A DNA stretch of 64,000 nt from UBA5195 sp034432755. Lineage in GTDB: Bacteria > Chloroflexota > Anaerolineae > Anaerolineales > Villigracilaceae. This document shows, one piece after another, positions 1-9,481 of this stretch (the first letter of the stretch is position 1; each line of letters starts with the position of its first letter). Made by a program: the position numbers and the translations under genes. The stretch lies in NCBI GenBank assembly GCA_034432755.1, contig DAOUBQ010000094.1, positions 34,131 through 98,130 of the forward strand. Reading direction: 5' to 3'. The notes under the pieces are model-generated. The model did not search any database. It was not told where the DNA came from and saw nothing but the letters and a program-made list of their open reading frames with translations.

Positions 1-727
1 GAGCCGCCAGCAAGCCCTGCGCGCCGCCCAGGAACAGCGTTCGGTGGCCGAAACCTTCGCCGCTATCGGTGATATTGCCTCCAACCTGTTGCATCACCTG
101 AATAACAAAGTCGGCACCATCCCGGTACGGGTCCAGAGCGTGCAGGATAAATGCGCGCCCGCACTGGAAGCCGACCCCTACCTGGCCCACAACCTGGCCG
201 AAATCGAACGCTGCGCCATGGAAGCCATGCAAACCGTGCGCGACAACCTCTCACACCTGCGTCCCATCCGGCTCGAACCGGTCTACGTTGCCGCGCGCCT
301 GGCCGAAGCCCTCAACGCTGCCCACCTGCCGCCTGGCATCCAGGTGCGCACGAAAGGCCTCGACCGTCTGCCGGTCGTCATGGCCGGCGGACAAAGCCTG
401 ACGTTTGTCTTTACCAACCTGCTCGAAAACGCCGCAGACGCCATGCGCGGTCAGGGCGTCATCGAAATTCGCGGGCACTCCGGCGAAAATTGGGTCGAAA
501 TCACCGTCAGCGACAGCGGCCCCGGCATCCCGCCCGAACTGCACGAGCGCATCTTCGAGCTCCACTACTCCGGGCGGGCCACGTCCCGGCCCGGCAAACT
601 TGGCTTCGGCCTGTGGTGGGTCAAAACGCTGATGACCCGACTGGGCGGCTCGGTCAGCATCGAAAGCGAAGGAAAGAGCGGCGCCACCTTCCGCCTGCGC
701 CTGCCGCGCATCCAGGAGAAACCATGA
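1..727 (+). CDS. Sensor histidine kinase, C-terminal part (cut by window edge)
   Basis: The reading frame is open from base 2, so this is the end of a longer gene; the GTG at 44 is not a real start. The visible part holds a short coiled stretch, a phospho-acceptor region with a double histidine followed by LNNKVG, and a HATPase_c ATP-binding domain with the N box (NLLENAADA), G1 box (DSGPGIP) and a GFGLWWVK G2-type box. It should autophosphorylate and pass phosphate to the regulator encoded next. The stop overlaps the next start (ATGA at 724-727), so the pair is translationally coupled. The sensor half lies outside the window and its signal is unknown. Confidence 0.88.
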   Translation, partial: SRQQALRAAQEQRSVAETFAAIGDIASNLLHHLNNKVGTIPVRVQSVQDKCAPALEADPYLAHNLAEIERCAMEAMQTVRDNLSHLRPIRLEPVYVAARLAEALNAAHLPPGIQVRTKGLDRLPVVMAGGQSLTFVFTNLLENAADAMRGQGVIEIRGHSGENWVEITVSDSGPGIPPELHERIFELHYSGRATSRPGKLGFGLWWVKTLMTRLGGSVSIESEGKSGATFRLRLPRIQEKP

Positions 728-1827
728 ACCCATCCCTCTCGCGCGCCCTGGTCGTCGAAGACGACCGCTCGTGGCAGCAAATCCTGTCGGAAATCCTGGC
801 CGATTGCGGGCTGGTCGTTGATACGGCAGACAACCTCGAGGACGCCGTCCAACTGCTCAAAGCCCAACCCCACCGCATCGCCGTCCTCGACCTTTCGCTC
901 TCACCCGCCGACCACAACAATACCGACGGCCTGCGCGTGCTCGAATCGGCCCGAAAACTCGACCCCAACTGCCGCTCCATTTTGCTGACCGGCTTTGCCA
1001 CCGTCGAAGTGGCCGTCGCCGCGCTCACCGAACATGGCGCGTTTTCCTTTTTACGCAAGGAAAATTTTCACCGGGGGCAGTTCCGCGAACTTGTCTCGCG
1101 CGCCCTGGCTGCCCCGCCCAGCGGGGCCAGCCTGCCCCCGCTGGAAACGGCTTCCACCTCAAGGCCAGGCAACCCCTCCCGGCTTGTCCCAACAAACATT
1201 TCATCTCAGGCAAATTCATCCACCGGGCGCGCCCTCGTGGTGGAAGACGACGCCGGTTGGAGGAGCATTCTCTCCGAGTTGCTGACCGATTCCGGCTTCC
1301 AGGTGCGGGCCTGCGCCAGTTTCGGCGACGCCCTGGGCTTCCTGCGCCGCGAAAAATATACCCTGGCGGTGGTTGATTTGTCGCTCAACGGCAGCGTTTC
1401 GGGCCTGTGGGATTCCCAATCTCCAGATGACGAGCCCGAAGGCTACCGCCTGCTTGCCATCGCCCGCGCGGGCGGGGTGCCAGCCATCGTGGTCAGCGGC
1501 ATCGCCTCGCCCGAAGAAATCCAACGCGCCTATGCCGAACAGTCAATTTTTGCCTACCTGGAAAAACAAGCCTTCGAGCGCACCTCGTTCTTGCGGCTGG
1601 TTGAAGAAGCCCGCAAAGCCAGACGCGTCGGGAGCGAACTGTCCGTCCTGACCGAGCGCGAGCGCGAAGTGCTAGACCTGCTGGCGCAAGGCCTGACCAA
1701 CAAAGAAATCGCCGAACGGCTGGTTATCACCACCAACACCGTCAAGCGACATCTCAAAGCCATTTTTGAGAAACTGGATGTGCATACCCGCTCCGGCGCA
1801 GCAGCCAAAGCGCTGGGGGAGAAATAA
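724..1827 (+). CDS. Response regulator with two receiver domains and a LuxR-type HTH
   Basis: The 367-residue protein starts at the ATG that overlaps the kinase stop; the open frame running further upstream is only the shadow of the kinase. Receiver 1 covers about residues 5-125 with acidic pair D13/D14 and likely phospho-acceptor D56 (VLDLS). After a Ser/Pro-rich linker, receiver 2 begins with ALVVEDD and has its acceptor in VVDLS. The C-terminal 60 residues are a LuxR/GerE helix-turn-helix (LTEREREVLDLLAQGLTNKEIA). The tandem receivers suggest integration of two phosphorylation inputs. It is almost certainly the partner of the upstream kinase; target genes are unknown. Confidence 0.9.
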   Translation: MNPSLSRALVVEDDRSWQQILSEILADCGLVVDTADNLEDAVQLLKAQPHRIAVLDLSLSPADHNNTDGLRVLESARKLDPNCRSILLTGFATVEVAVAALTEHGAFSFLRKENFHRGQFRELVSRALAAPPSGASLPPLETASTSRPGNPSRLVPTNISSQANSSTGRALVVEDDAGWRSILSELLTDSGFQVRACASFGDALGFLRREKYTLAVVDLSLNGSVSGLWDSQSPDDEPEGYRLLAIARAGGVPAIVVSGIASPEEIQRAYAEQSIFAYLEKQAFERTSFLRLVEEARKARRVGSELSVLTEREREVLDLLAQGLTNKEIAERLVITTNTVKRHLKAIFEKLDVHTRSGAAAKALGEK

Positions 1828-1881
1828 TCCCCCCTTTTTCCGGTTCCGCCGCAGATTGCCCGCCCCCCAGACGCAAACAGA

Positions 1882-1899
1882 CGCGGAACAAATTCCGCG
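1882..1899. repeat. Short palindrome of the CGCGGAA...TTCCGCG type
   Basis: Seven-base arms CGCGGAA and TTCCGCG are separated by four bases and followed by TTAC. The element resembles the palindromes near 36349, 38685 and 40080 and probably belongs to the same dispersed REP-like family. It lies in the gap after the response regulator. Confidence 0.55.
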
Positions 1900-1947
1900 T
1901 TACAGATTTCACAAAGATTAGCATTTTATTAGAGTTCTGAAAGGTGC

Positions 1948-1977
1948 TTGACTTCCCCGCGCAAAGTATTGTATAGT
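1948..1977 (+). promoter_or_regulatory. Sigma-70 type promoter for the ABC/Gld operon
   Basis: A -35 box TTGACT (1948-1953) and a -10 box TATAGT (1972-1977) are separated by 18 bases. The site lies 87 bases before the ATPase start and is the only strong promoter in the 236-base gap. Confidence 0.7.
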
Positions 1978-2063
1978 AAAAGCCGATTAACTATCCATTT
2001 TGGCACCGCCGCCTTGTGCTGCTGTGCCTTTTGTTTCGTCAATTTCCAACATTAGGAGATTGC

Positions 2064-3026
2064 ATGATTAAAGTCAATGAATTAACCAAAAATTTTGGGC
2101 TGCGCAAGGCCATTGATAACATCACCTTCGAAGCCCGCCAGGGAGAAATCCTGGGATTCTTGGGACCAAACGGGGCTGGAAAAACCACCACCATGCGCAT
2201 CCTGACTGGCTATATGCCGCCCTCCAGCGGCGAAGCCACCATCGCCGGGTATGACGTGACTACGGATTCGCTGGAGGTACGCAAACGGGTTGGCTACCTT
2301 CCTGAGACCGTGCCGCTCTATACCGATATGACCGTGTTCGATTATCTCAAGTTTATGTCGGACCTGCGCCACCTGCCCAACGGCGAGGAACGAGTAGATG
2401 AAACGCTCGAAATGGTCGGCCTGCTCGACCGCGCCGGAGGCTACATTGGCAACCTGTCGAAAGGCATGCGCCAGCGCGTTGGCCTGGCCCAGGCGCTGTT
2501 GCACCGCCCCGAGGTCTTGATTCTCGACGAGCCAACCATCGGCCTCGACCCGGCCCAAATCATCGAAGTTCGCAATGTCATCCGCGAGGTGGGCAAGGAG
2601 CGCACGGTGATGCTCTCGACGCATATCCTTTCGGAAGCCCAGCAACTTTGCGACCGTATTCTCATCATTAACAAAGGCAAAATCGTCGCCGAAGATACCC
2701 CAGAAAACCTGCAAGCCCGGCTGACTGGCGCGGAGCGAGTACAGGTGCGCGTGCGCGGCGAGGCCGGAGAACTGGTCGAAAAAATCGGCCAGATAAAAGG
2801 CGTTCATGATGTCCAACCAAAAGGGGAAGGCGTTCTCGAGTTCCAGTTTGCGCCTGGTCAGGATATGCGCCCCGAAGTGGCGCGCCTGGTGGTGCAATCG
2901 AAATATGACTTGCTGGAAATGCGCTCGGTCAGCCTGAGTCTCGAAGAAATCTTCCTGCAACTGACCCGCGACGATGTCTCGACGCCGCTCGACAACCACG
3001 CCGCTGTTCAGGTTAACGAGGAGTAA
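2064..3026 (+). CDS. ABC transporter ATP-binding protein (GldA/ABC-2 type)
   Basis: The 320-residue protein begins at the ATG at 2064, chosen because AGGAG lies at 2054-2058; the longer open frame from 2016 lacks a ribosome site. Walker A is at residues 34-42 (GPNGAGKTT), the signature is NLSKGMRQRVGLAQ, Walker B is VLILDEP and the H-loop is in LSTHI. The last 90 residues form the C-terminal extension typical of DrrA/GldA-type ATPases. It energises export with the membrane protein encoded 5 bases downstream. Together with the GldG-like and DUF4340 genes it matches the conserved ABC-2/Gld cassette. The substrate is unknown. Confidence 0.9.
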   Translation: MIKVNELTKNFGLRKAIDNITFEARQGEILGFLGPNGAGKTTTMRILTGYMPPSSGEATIAGYDVTTDSLEVRKRVGYLPETVPLYTDMTVFDYLKFMSDLRHLPNGEERVDETLEMVGLLDRAGGYIGNLSKGMRQRVGLAQALLHRPEVLILDEPTIGLDPAQIIEVRNVIREVGKERTVMLSTHILSEAQQLCDRILIINKGKIVAEDTPENLQARLTGAERVQVRVRGEAGELVEKIGQIKGVHDVQPKGEGVLEFQFAPGQDMRPEVARLVVQSKYDLLEMRSVSLSLEEIFLQLTRDDVSTPLDNHAAVQVNEE

Positions 3027-3031
3027 GCCCT

Positions 3032-3775
3032 ATGCGCAACATTTGGACAATTGCCAAACGTGAATTCACCAACTACTTCACCAGCCCCATTGCCTATACC
3101 GTCGCCTTCCTGTTCCTGACCATCATCGGGCTAATTTTTATCCTGAACATCTTCGCGTACACTTCCAATCCTTTCGGCCTTGGCGATGCACCCGATACGC
3201 GCATGGTCACCGGGCCGATGGCCTTCCTGCTCATCCTGGCCATCCCCGCCCTGACCATGCGCCTGTTGGCCGACGAAGTCCGCATGGGGACGATGGAACT
3301 GCTGCTCACCGCCCCCGTGCGCGATTTTGAACTGGTGACCGGGAAATGGCTCGGCGCATTTCTGTTCATGCTCGTCTTGATAGCCATCACCCTGGTCTTC
3401 CCCTTCCTGCTCGACCAACTGGTGCGCCCCGGCATTGACCAGGTTCTAATGATTTCTGGCTACCTCGGAATTATTCTGACCACAGCCGCGCTGCTGGCGC
3501 TGGGCGTTGGCTTTTCTGCGCTATTCAGCAACCAGGTAGCTGCCTTCTTTGCCACCATTTCGGTGTTTGTCGTCTTATGGTGGCTGATTGGCGCGCCAGC
3601 CAGCATTTTACCAGTGGGCGGCGAGTTCTTCCGCTACCTGGACTTAAGCTCCCAGGTGTACGATAACTTCAACGCTGGCATTCTCAAACTCTCCAGTATT
3701 ATCTACTTCCTGAGCCTCACCGGCCTGGGTCTGCTCATCGGCACCACCGCAGTCGAAATTCGGAGGTGGAGATGA
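3032..3775 (+). CDS. ABC-2 type permease (GldF-like)
   Basis: The 247-residue integral membrane protein has about six hydrophobic helices. The N-terminus (IAKREFTNYFTSPIAY) is the hallmark of ABC-2/GldF permeases, as is the RLLADEVRMGTMELLLTAPV segment after the second helix. It should form the membrane channel driven by the preceding ATPase. It lies 5 bases downstream of the ATPase and overlaps the next start by ATGA, so all three are co-transcribed and coupled. In Bacteroidota the homologues serve gliding; here the role is open. Confidence 0.88.
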   Translation: MRNIWTIAKREFTNYFTSPIAYTVAFLFLTIIGLIFILNIFAYTSNPFGLGDAPDTRMVTGPMAFLLILAIPALTMRLLADEVRMGTMELLLTAPVRDFELVTGKWLGAFLFMLVLIAITLVFPFLLDQLVRPGIDQVLMISGYLGIILTTAALLALGVGFSALFSNQVAAFFATISVFVVLWWLIGAPASILPVGGEFFRYLDLSSQVYDNFNAGILKLSSIIYFLSLTGLGLLIGTTAVEIRRWR

Positions 3776-5352
3776 AAACCGAACCACGTCGTTTCGCTTT
3801 CCTGGGCATCGGCCTGTCACTACTTGCCCTGCTGACCTTCATCGGATTCCTGCTGGTGCGCGGCCTGGTTGCTGCCAGCCTGGTAACGGTTGACCCCGAC
3901 ATCATCCAAAAAGGCCTCCTCATTTCTGGCCTCAGCATCGTTCTCGGCCTGGCAATCACCGCCATCCTCGACCCCGAAAGCACACGCCGCTTTCTGGTGG
4001 GGCGCCAGGCCCAATATGGCAGCAATGCGCTCATTACCTTCCTGGCCTTCATTGGCATTCTCATCTTTGTCAATGTGCTGGCCTACCAAAACCCCCAAAC
4101 CTGGGATCTGACGGAAGACAAGAACAACACCCTGGCCCCGGAAACCATCGAAATCCTGGCAAAACTGCCGCAGCCTGTCTTTGCCCGCGCCTATTACACC
4201 ACACGCACCCCGAGCGAAGAAACCCGCAAACTGCTCGACCGCTTGGCCCAAAACTCCAACCAGAAATTCACCTACGAATTCATAGACCCCGAATTCAACC
4301 CCATTGCGGCTCAGGCCGATGGCATCGAACGTGACGGGACAGTCATCCTGTTCATGGGCGAACAAAAAGAACCGGTCACATTCGCCACCGAACAAGAACT
4401 GGATGCCGCCCTGCTGCGCTTAATGAACCCCGAAACCCGCGTTGTCTACTTCCTGACCGGGCACGGCGAACATTCCATCGAACAAGTCTCTGATACATCG
4501 CTCACCCAGGCCGCCGACAGCCTGCGCAAGAAAAATTACACGGTCAACCCGTTGAACCTGCAAGGCGAGGGCAGCGTGCCTCAAGATGCAAAAGTGGTCG
4601 TCATCGCCGGGCCAAAAGTCCCGCTGGCCGAAACGGAAGTCCAAGCGTTGGATACTTACCTGTCAAACGGCGGCTCCTTGATTGTGATGTACGAACCACA
4701 CCCGCTCACCCGCTTTGGGGATACTCCCGACCCATTGGCCGATTTACTGACAAAATGGGGCATCACTCTGGACAATGATTTTGTGATTGACCCAAACGTC
4801 AACCCAGCCTCATTTGCCATTTCGGACCCGGCGGCCTATGCCCGGCATCCCATCACCGAAAGAATGATGGGACTCAACTCCGTCTATCCCACCGCCCGTT
4901 CGATTACCTTGGGCGACGAAACCGGAGGCGCTACCCTCACCCCCCTGGTACTCACCGGCTCTAACGCCTGGGGAGAGACCGATTTTGCCTCCATTGACCA
5001 GAACCAGGTCAACTATGTGGAGGGCCAAGACCGTCCCGGCCCGCTAACCCTGGCCGTAGCAGCCGAAAACTTCAGCACCAAAGGACGGCTGGTGGTATTT
5101 GGCGACTCGGAATTCGCCGCCGACGCACTCTACGCGCGCGGCAACGGTGACATTCTCATTAACGCCATTGACTGGGCCACCGCCCAAGAATCCCTCATCA
5201 ACCTGACCCCCAAACCGAGCATACCCCGCACCTTTACCGCGCCCGGCACGCTCCAATTCATCGGCATCATCCTCACCTCACTCTGCTTCATCCCGCTGAT
5301 GGTCATTGGCGGCGGGGTATGGGCCTGGGTTTCGCGCCGCCGGAGGGGCTAA
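3772..5352 (+). CDS. GldG-like periplasmic/extracytoplasmic ABC partner protein
   Basis: The 526-residue protein is placed from the ATG at 3772, which has GGAGG at 3762-3766; a GTG lies two codons upstream. It has three N-terminal membrane helices (roughly residues 10-30, 43-62 and 84-103), a large soluble domain of the Gldg/ABC-type uncharacterized family (starting around QNPQTWDLTEDKNNTLAPETIEIL, with a VYFLTGHGE motif) and one C-terminal helix before a basic RRRR tail. The soluble domain probably couples extracellular polymers or proteins to the transporter. The exact function in Chloroflexota is not known. Confidence 0.85.
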   Translation: MKTEPRRFAFLGIGLSLLALLTFIGFLLVRGLVAASLVTVDPDIIQKGLLISGLSIVLGLAITAILDPESTRRFLVGRQAQYGSNALITFLAFIGILIFVNVLAYQNPQTWDLTEDKNNTLAPETIEILAKLPQPVFARAYYTTRTPSEETRKLLDRLAQNSNQKFTYEFIDPEFNPIAAQADGIERDGTVILFMGEQKEPVTFATEQELDAALLRLMNPETRVVYFLTGHGEHSIEQVSDTSLTQAADSLRKKNYTVNPLNLQGEGSVPQDAKVVVIAGPKVPLAETEVQALDTYLSNGGSLIVMYEPHPLTRFGDTPDPLADLLTKWGITLDNDFVIDPNVNPASFAISDPAAYARHPITERMMGLNSVYPTARSITLGDETGGATLTPLVLTGSNAWGETDFASIDQNQVNYVEGQDRPGPLTLAVAAENFSTKGRLVVFGDSEFAADALYARGNGDILINAIDWATAQESLINLTPKPSIPRTFTAPGTLQFIGIILTSLCFIPLMVIGGGVWAWVSRRRRG

Positions 5353-5356
5353 AGCC

Positions 5357-5974
5357 ATGCGCCGCTCCACTGTTGTCATGCTTGTCTTGCTGGTCATCCT
5401 GGCCGGTCTTTACTGGTACATGCAGCAGCCCGATAACCTCATCCAACGCGCCATTCAGCCCACACCAACCGCCACGCGAGAAACATTCGGCAACCTCATC
5501 CCCGCGGAAAAAGGCCAGATTACCCGCATCTTCATCACACAAGCCGACGGAACATCCATCACGCTTGACAAAAGCAGCGGCATCTGGCTGCTCACCACCG
5601 CCCAGGGCAACGCTCCGGCCAGCCCTGATACGACCGACCAGGTCGCCTCTGGCCTGAAAAACTTGCAAATTTTAAGCAAAATTGAACCTGCCCCGGCACT
5701 GGCCTCAATTGCCCTCGACCCGCCTGCCTACCGCGTCACCCTCACCATGAGCGATGGCAGTTTGATAGATTTTCACATTGGCGCCAAAACCGTCACCCAA
5801 AGCGGGTACTACCTTCGCACCGCCGACGGTCATTTATACGTAACGGCAGCCTACAACATCAATTCGCTCATCAATCTACTCAAAGAACCGCCCTACCTGC
5901 AAACGGCCACACCATCTCCGCTACCTATCACCGAAACACCCCTGCCAGCCGCCACACCGCAACCAACACCTTAA
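5357..5974 (+). CDS. DUF4340-family membrane-anchored protein
   Basis: The 205-residue protein starts at the ATG at 5357 after GGAGG (5342-5346). It has one N-terminal membrane anchor (VVMLVLLVILAGLYWYM), then a beta-rich extracytoplasmic domain matching DUF4340 (FGNLIPAEKGQITRIFI, SGIWLLTT, YRVTLTMSDGS, GYYLRTADG), and a C-terminal Pro/Thr-rich tail. DUF4340 proteins habitually follow GldG-like genes, which is the case here after 4 bases. It is probably an accessory subunit of the export machine. No catalytic residues are visible. Confidence 0.82.
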   Translation: MRRSTVVMLVLLVILAGLYWYMQQPDNLIQRAIQPTPTATRETFGNLIPAEKGQITRIFITQADGTSITLDKSSGIWLLTTAQGNAPASPDTTDQVASGLKNLQILSKIEPAPALASIALDPPAYRVTLTMSDGSLIDFHIGAKTVTQSGYYLRTADGHLYVTAAYNINSLINLLKEPPYLQTATPSPLPITETPLPAATPQPTP

Positions 5975-6019
5975 AAATCACGCTTTGCAGAAATGACAAT
6001 AGCAAAAAATAATCAGGTA

Positions 6020-6048
6020 TTGAATTAAACCTCGAAAAAGAGTATCCT
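6020..6048 (+). promoter_or_regulatory. Promoter for the primary sigma factor gene
   Basis: TTGAAT (6020-6025) and TATCCT (6043-6048) are separated by exactly 17 bases. The expected start point lies about 30 bases before the sigA start, with AGGA at 6071-6074 as ribosome site. Confidence 0.6.
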
Positions 6049-6084
6049 GATTTTGATTTTAAGAATGAATAGGAAACCAAACGA

Positions 6085-7290
6085 ATGGATGAACCTCTAC
6101 TGATTGTCGAAGAGGAAGAAGAATATTCCCCCATCGCGCGCCTCATTGAGCTGGGGCGTCAAAAGTCTTACGTCACCATTGATGACATCCTGCACTTCTT
6201 TCCTGAAGCCGAACAGGATGTGGAACAACTGGAAGAAGCCTTTGCTGCGCTCTTAAGCGCGGGCATCCCTTTCATGGAGGATGTCACCGTAGTCGAACCA
6301 ACCGAGGATGAACTCATCATCCCTGAAGAAACCACCGAAACCGAACCAGAACTCGACATTGACGACTACCTCGCCAACATAGACACCGACGACACCATTG
6401 GCCTCTACCTCAAAGAAGTCAGCCGCGTGCCGCTGTTGACCGCCGACGAAGAAGTGCAGTTGGCCCAGCGCATTGAAAATGGGCGCATTGCCCGCGAAGA
6501 ACTCGCCAAAGGCAACGCCAGCCCACGTCGGCGCGGAGAACTACGCGCCCTCATCGAAGACGGCTGGGCGGCCCGTGAACACCTCATCACCGCCAACAGC
6601 CGCCTGGTCATTTCGGTTGCCAAAAAATACATGGGGCGCGGCGTGCCATTCCTCGACCTGATTCAAGAAGGCAACATCGGCCTGATTCGCGCCACCAAAA
6701 AATTCGACTACCGGCGCGGACACAAATTCTCCACCTACGCCACCTGGTGGATTCGCCAAGCCGTCACCCGCGCCATCGCCGATCAGGGCCGCACCATCCG
6801 CGTCCCCGTTCACATGGGCGACCAGATTAACAAACTTCTGCGCGTGCAACACCAACTCACCCAACGGCTGGGGCGCGACCCATCCGTTGAAGAACTGGCC
6901 GACGCCCTCGAAGTGCCGCCCAAAAAGGTCGAGAACATGATTCAAGTGGCGCGCCGCCCACTCTCGCTCGAAACCCCCACCGACGACGAAGAAGACTCGG
7001 TGCTAGGAGATTTCATCGAAGACGATGAAGCCGCCCCGCCCGACGACACCGCCACCTACAACCTGTTGCGCGAACACCTCGGCGAAGTATTAAACAGCCT
7101 GCCGCCGCGCGAAGTGCGCATCTTGCAACTGCGCTACGGCCTGCTCGACGGCCAGGCCTACACCCTCGAAGAAGTAGGCCGCAAAATGGGCGTCACCCGC
7201 GAGCGCGTCCGTCAAATTGAAGCCCAGGCCCTCAGCCGCCTGCGCCACCCATCCGTCCGCCGCAAATTGCGCGATTATTTGGGCGAGTAA
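6085..7290 (+). CDS. sigA: RNA polymerase primary sigma factor (RpoD/SigA)
   Basis: The 401-residue protein has an acidic N-terminal ~100 residues like region 1.1, then region 1.2 (DTIGLYLKEVSRVPLL, from residue 102), region 2 (GNIGLIRATKKFDYRRGHKFSTYATWWIRQAVTRAI in sequence, the -10 recognition helix), region 3 and region 4.2 (TLEEVGRKMGVTRERVRQIEAQAL), which reads the -35 box. It should direct housekeeping transcription, consistent with the TTGACN/TATAAT-like promoters seen across the window. It has its own promoter and is followed by a strong terminator, so it is monocistronic. Alternative group 2 sigma factors cannot be excluded. Confidence 0.93.
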   Translation: MDEPLLIVEEEEEYSPIARLIELGRQKSYVTIDDILHFFPEAEQDVEQLEEAFAALLSAGIPFMEDVTVVEPTEDELIIPEETTETEPELDIDDYLANIDTDDTIGLYLKEVSRVPLLTADEEVQLAQRIENGRIAREELAKGNASPRRRGELRALIEDGWAAREHLITANSRLVISVAKKYMGRGVPFLDLIQEGNIGLIRATKKFDYRRGHKFSTYATWWIRQAVTRAIADQGRTIRVPVHMGDQINKLLRVQHQLTQRLGRDPSVEELADALEVPPKKVENMIQVARRPLSLETPTDDEEDSVLGDFIEDDEAAPPDDTATYNLLREHLGEVLNSLPPREVRILQLRYGLLDGQAYTLEEVGRKMGVTRERVRQIEAQALSRLRHPSVRRKLRDYLGE

Positions 7291-7327
7291 ACCTGCACCC
7301 AACCGGCAACCCGATGAAAAGACAATC

Positions 7328-7363
7328 AGCAAAAACCCCGGCACCCTTGCTGGGGTTTTTGCT
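7328..7363 (+). terminator. Intrinsic terminator after sigA
   Basis: AGCAAAAACCCC at 7328-7339 pairs with GGGGTTTTTGCT at 7352-7363, giving a stem followed by T residues. It lies 38 bases after the sigA stop. Confidence 0.85.
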
Positions 7364-7400
7364 AAAATCATGACAATTTTTCGCTCTACCGGACGGCAAA

Positions 7401-8855
7401 ATGCTAAAATCCTACCTGCTACCCCGCCTTCGAGACATCCTGTTCCTGGCCGTTTTCATTGCCGCCGTGTTACTCGGCCCCCGCATGTTAAACATAGACG
7501 GCGACCTGCCACGTCACCTGCTGATGGGAAAAATTGTCCTGCAAACGCACACCATCCCCACCTCCGACATTTTTTCATACGTTTACAAGGGAACGCCCCT
7601 CATCCCACATGAGTGGCTGGCTGGAGTTGTTTTCTACGTCACTTACACGCTGCTGGGGCTAGATGGAGTCGCGCTGCTGGCCGCAACCCTGCTGGCGGCC
7701 TCCTTCCTACTCGTGTACGAAGAAGCCCGGCACGTTAGCACAATGCGCCTGCCCGCACTTGCACTCACGGCTTGGGGCGCCGCCATCACCTCACTGCACT
7801 GGATTACCCGCCCACATCTCTTTACCATGCTCTTCCTGGCACTCTACCTGATTTGGGCCAACCAACTGCAAAGCGGACGCTCGAAACGCTTTTGGCTCTT
7901 TCCGCTGACCATGCTGCTATGGGGCAACATGCACGGCGAATTCATCGCCGGGTTACTGGTCTTGGGCGCGTATGGCGCGGGCTGGCTTTGGGACAATCTT
8001 TTTTCGGCAATTAAACCACCCATTAAAACCGGAAAAAACCTGGGACTGGCTTTTGCCTCCTCCCTGCTGGTCACCTTGATTAACCCTGTGGGCCTGCACA
8101 CCTGGGAAACGGTTGTCGGCTACCTCAACAACCGTTACCTGATGTCGCGCATCAACGAAACCAACCCGCCCGATTTCTCGCAGCCACAATTTATGGTTCT
8201 ACTCATCATGCTTGGCTTCTCCATCTACCTTTTAGCAACCCATCCGGCAAAAATCGAAACCGGGCAAGCCTTCGCCCTGGCCGGATTCAGCATGATGAGC
8301 CTGCTGGCAGCGCGCAACGTTCACCTATATGGCATCGCTGCCCCCCTTCTGCTGGCCAACGCAATATCAGGCCGAAATCTGCCACACATCCTGCAAAACA
8401 CCGAAACGCTCTTCGAACAGGTCGAATCCAAACTGCGCGGGCTGGCCTGGCCCATCATCACAGTATTCACCATTGGCAGCCTGGTACAAACCAACGCGCT
8501 CGCCATCCAAAACCGATTCTCGCCCAAAATGTTCCCTGTGCAAGCAACAAACTGGCTAGAAAATAATCCCCAAGCAGGAAATATGTTCAACGCCTTTGAC
8601 TGGGGCGGCTACCTGCTCTGGCGATTGTGGCCCACGCACCTGACCTTCATTGACAGCCAAACCGATGTACGCGGAGACGTGAGCCGTGAATATGAAAAAA
8701 TAATCACCTTATCAGACAACTGGCAACAAACGTTGCAAAAATATTCCGTACAATGGGTCATCATCCCTCCCAATTGGCCGCTGGCAAAAGCCCTGCTGGC
8801 CGAAGGCTGGCGCCAAATTTACCGCGATGAAACCACCACCATCTTTACCCGCTGA
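7401..8855 (+). CDS. Polytopic membrane protein, GT-C glycosyltransferase-like
   Basis: The 484-residue protein has an estimated 10-11 hydrophobic helices and a soluble C-terminal stretch of about 110 residues. The first loop contains GDLPRHLLMGK and IPHEWLAG, and later loops contain WGNMHGEF and TRPH, a pattern like polytopic sugar-lipid transferases of the GT-C fold. The C-terminus (WLENNPQAGNMFNAFDWGGYLLWRLWP) resembles uncharacterised Chloroflexota membrane proteins. There is no operon link; it has a 110-base upstream gap. The function is inferred only from topology and the D/E-containing loop. Confidence 0.55.
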   Translation: MLKSYLLPRLRDILFLAVFIAAVLLGPRMLNIDGDLPRHLLMGKIVLQTHTIPTSDIFSYVYKGTPLIPHEWLAGVVFYVTYTLLGLDGVALLAATLLAASFLLVYEEARHVSTMRLPALALTAWGAAITSLHWITRPHLFTMLFLALYLIWANQLQSGRSKRFWLFPLTMLLWGNMHGEFIAGLLVLGAYGAGWLWDNLFSAIKPPIKTGKNLGLAFASSLLVTLINPVGLHTWETVVGYLNNRYLMSRINETNPPDFSQPQFMVLLIMLGFSIYLLATHPAKIETGQAFALAGFSMMSLLAARNVHLYGIAAPLLLANAISGRNLPHILQNTETLFEQVESKLRGLAWPIITVFTIGSLVQTNALAIQNRFSPKMFPVQATNWLENNPQAGNMFNAFDWGGYLLWRLWPTHLTFIDSQTDVRGDVSREYEKIITLSDNWQQTLQKYSVQWVIIPPNWPLAKALLAEGWRQIYRDETTTIFTR

Positions 8856-8972
8856 CCAGCCCTCTTGATTCTCACCCAAAGAGCCAACAGATTAATTTCA
8901 CATCGCACCAGTAACCGCCTACCCAAAAAAGAGCAACTTTGATACACTGGCAACCTGATTAACCAAAATAAA

Positions 8973-9452
8973 ATGACTGAATTCACCTTTCGCCCCTATC
9001 TCCCCGCCGACAAAGCCGACTGTCTCGACCTGTTCGACAGAAACACCCCCCAATACTTCGGCCCCGCCGAACGCCCGGATTTCGAGAACTTTCTGAAACA
9101 GCAACCCTGTCCCTTCTTCGTGGTCGAAGCCCAGGGAACGGTCATCGCCTGCGGCGGCTACGGAACAGACCCACAGAGCGGAAAAATCGTCCTGGCCTGG
9201 GGCATGGTACGTGGCGACCGGCATCGCCAGGGCGTGGGAACCTTCCTCTTGCAGGAACGCCTGAAAGTCATCTTCCATGAAAACCCCACTGCGCAGGTCA
9301 GCATCAACACCAGCCAGCATAGCCAATCTTTTTTTGCGCGTTTCGGCTTTATCGTCACGAAAACCACCCCTGACTACTACGCCCCCGGCCTGCACCGTGT
9401 AGACATGGAACTCGAATTGACCGACAACCTGCGTCGCCTGCAATCCGAATAG
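8973..9452 (+). CDS. GNAT-family N-acetyltransferase
   Basis: The 159-residue protein has the GNAT core: an N-terminal FRPYLPADKADCLDLF segment, then ACGGYG, and an acetyl-CoA binding motif near WGMVRGDRHRQGVGTFLLQERL with the expected R/Q-x-x-G-x-G/A arrangement. A C-terminal SQSFFARFGFIV segment is typical of the family. The substrate (protein, small amine or antibiotic) cannot be read from the sequence. No ribosome site is obvious upstream of the ATG. Confidence 0.78.
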   Translation: MTEFTFRPYLPADKADCLDLFDRNTPQYFGPAERPDFENFLKQQPCPFFVVEAQGTVIACGGYGTDPQSGKIVLAWGMVRGDRHRQGVGTFLLQERLKVIFHENPTAQVSINTSQHSQSFFARFGFIVTKTTPDYYAPGLHRVDMELELTDNLRRLQSE

Positions 9453-9481
9453 CCATCACTCCTCACATCCGCTTCCTCCGC

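Noticed and set aside
151..723. Long open frame upstream of the response regulator in the same frame
   Set aside because: It is low-complexity Arg/Pro-rich shadow of the kinase; the true start is the ATG overlapping the kinase stop.
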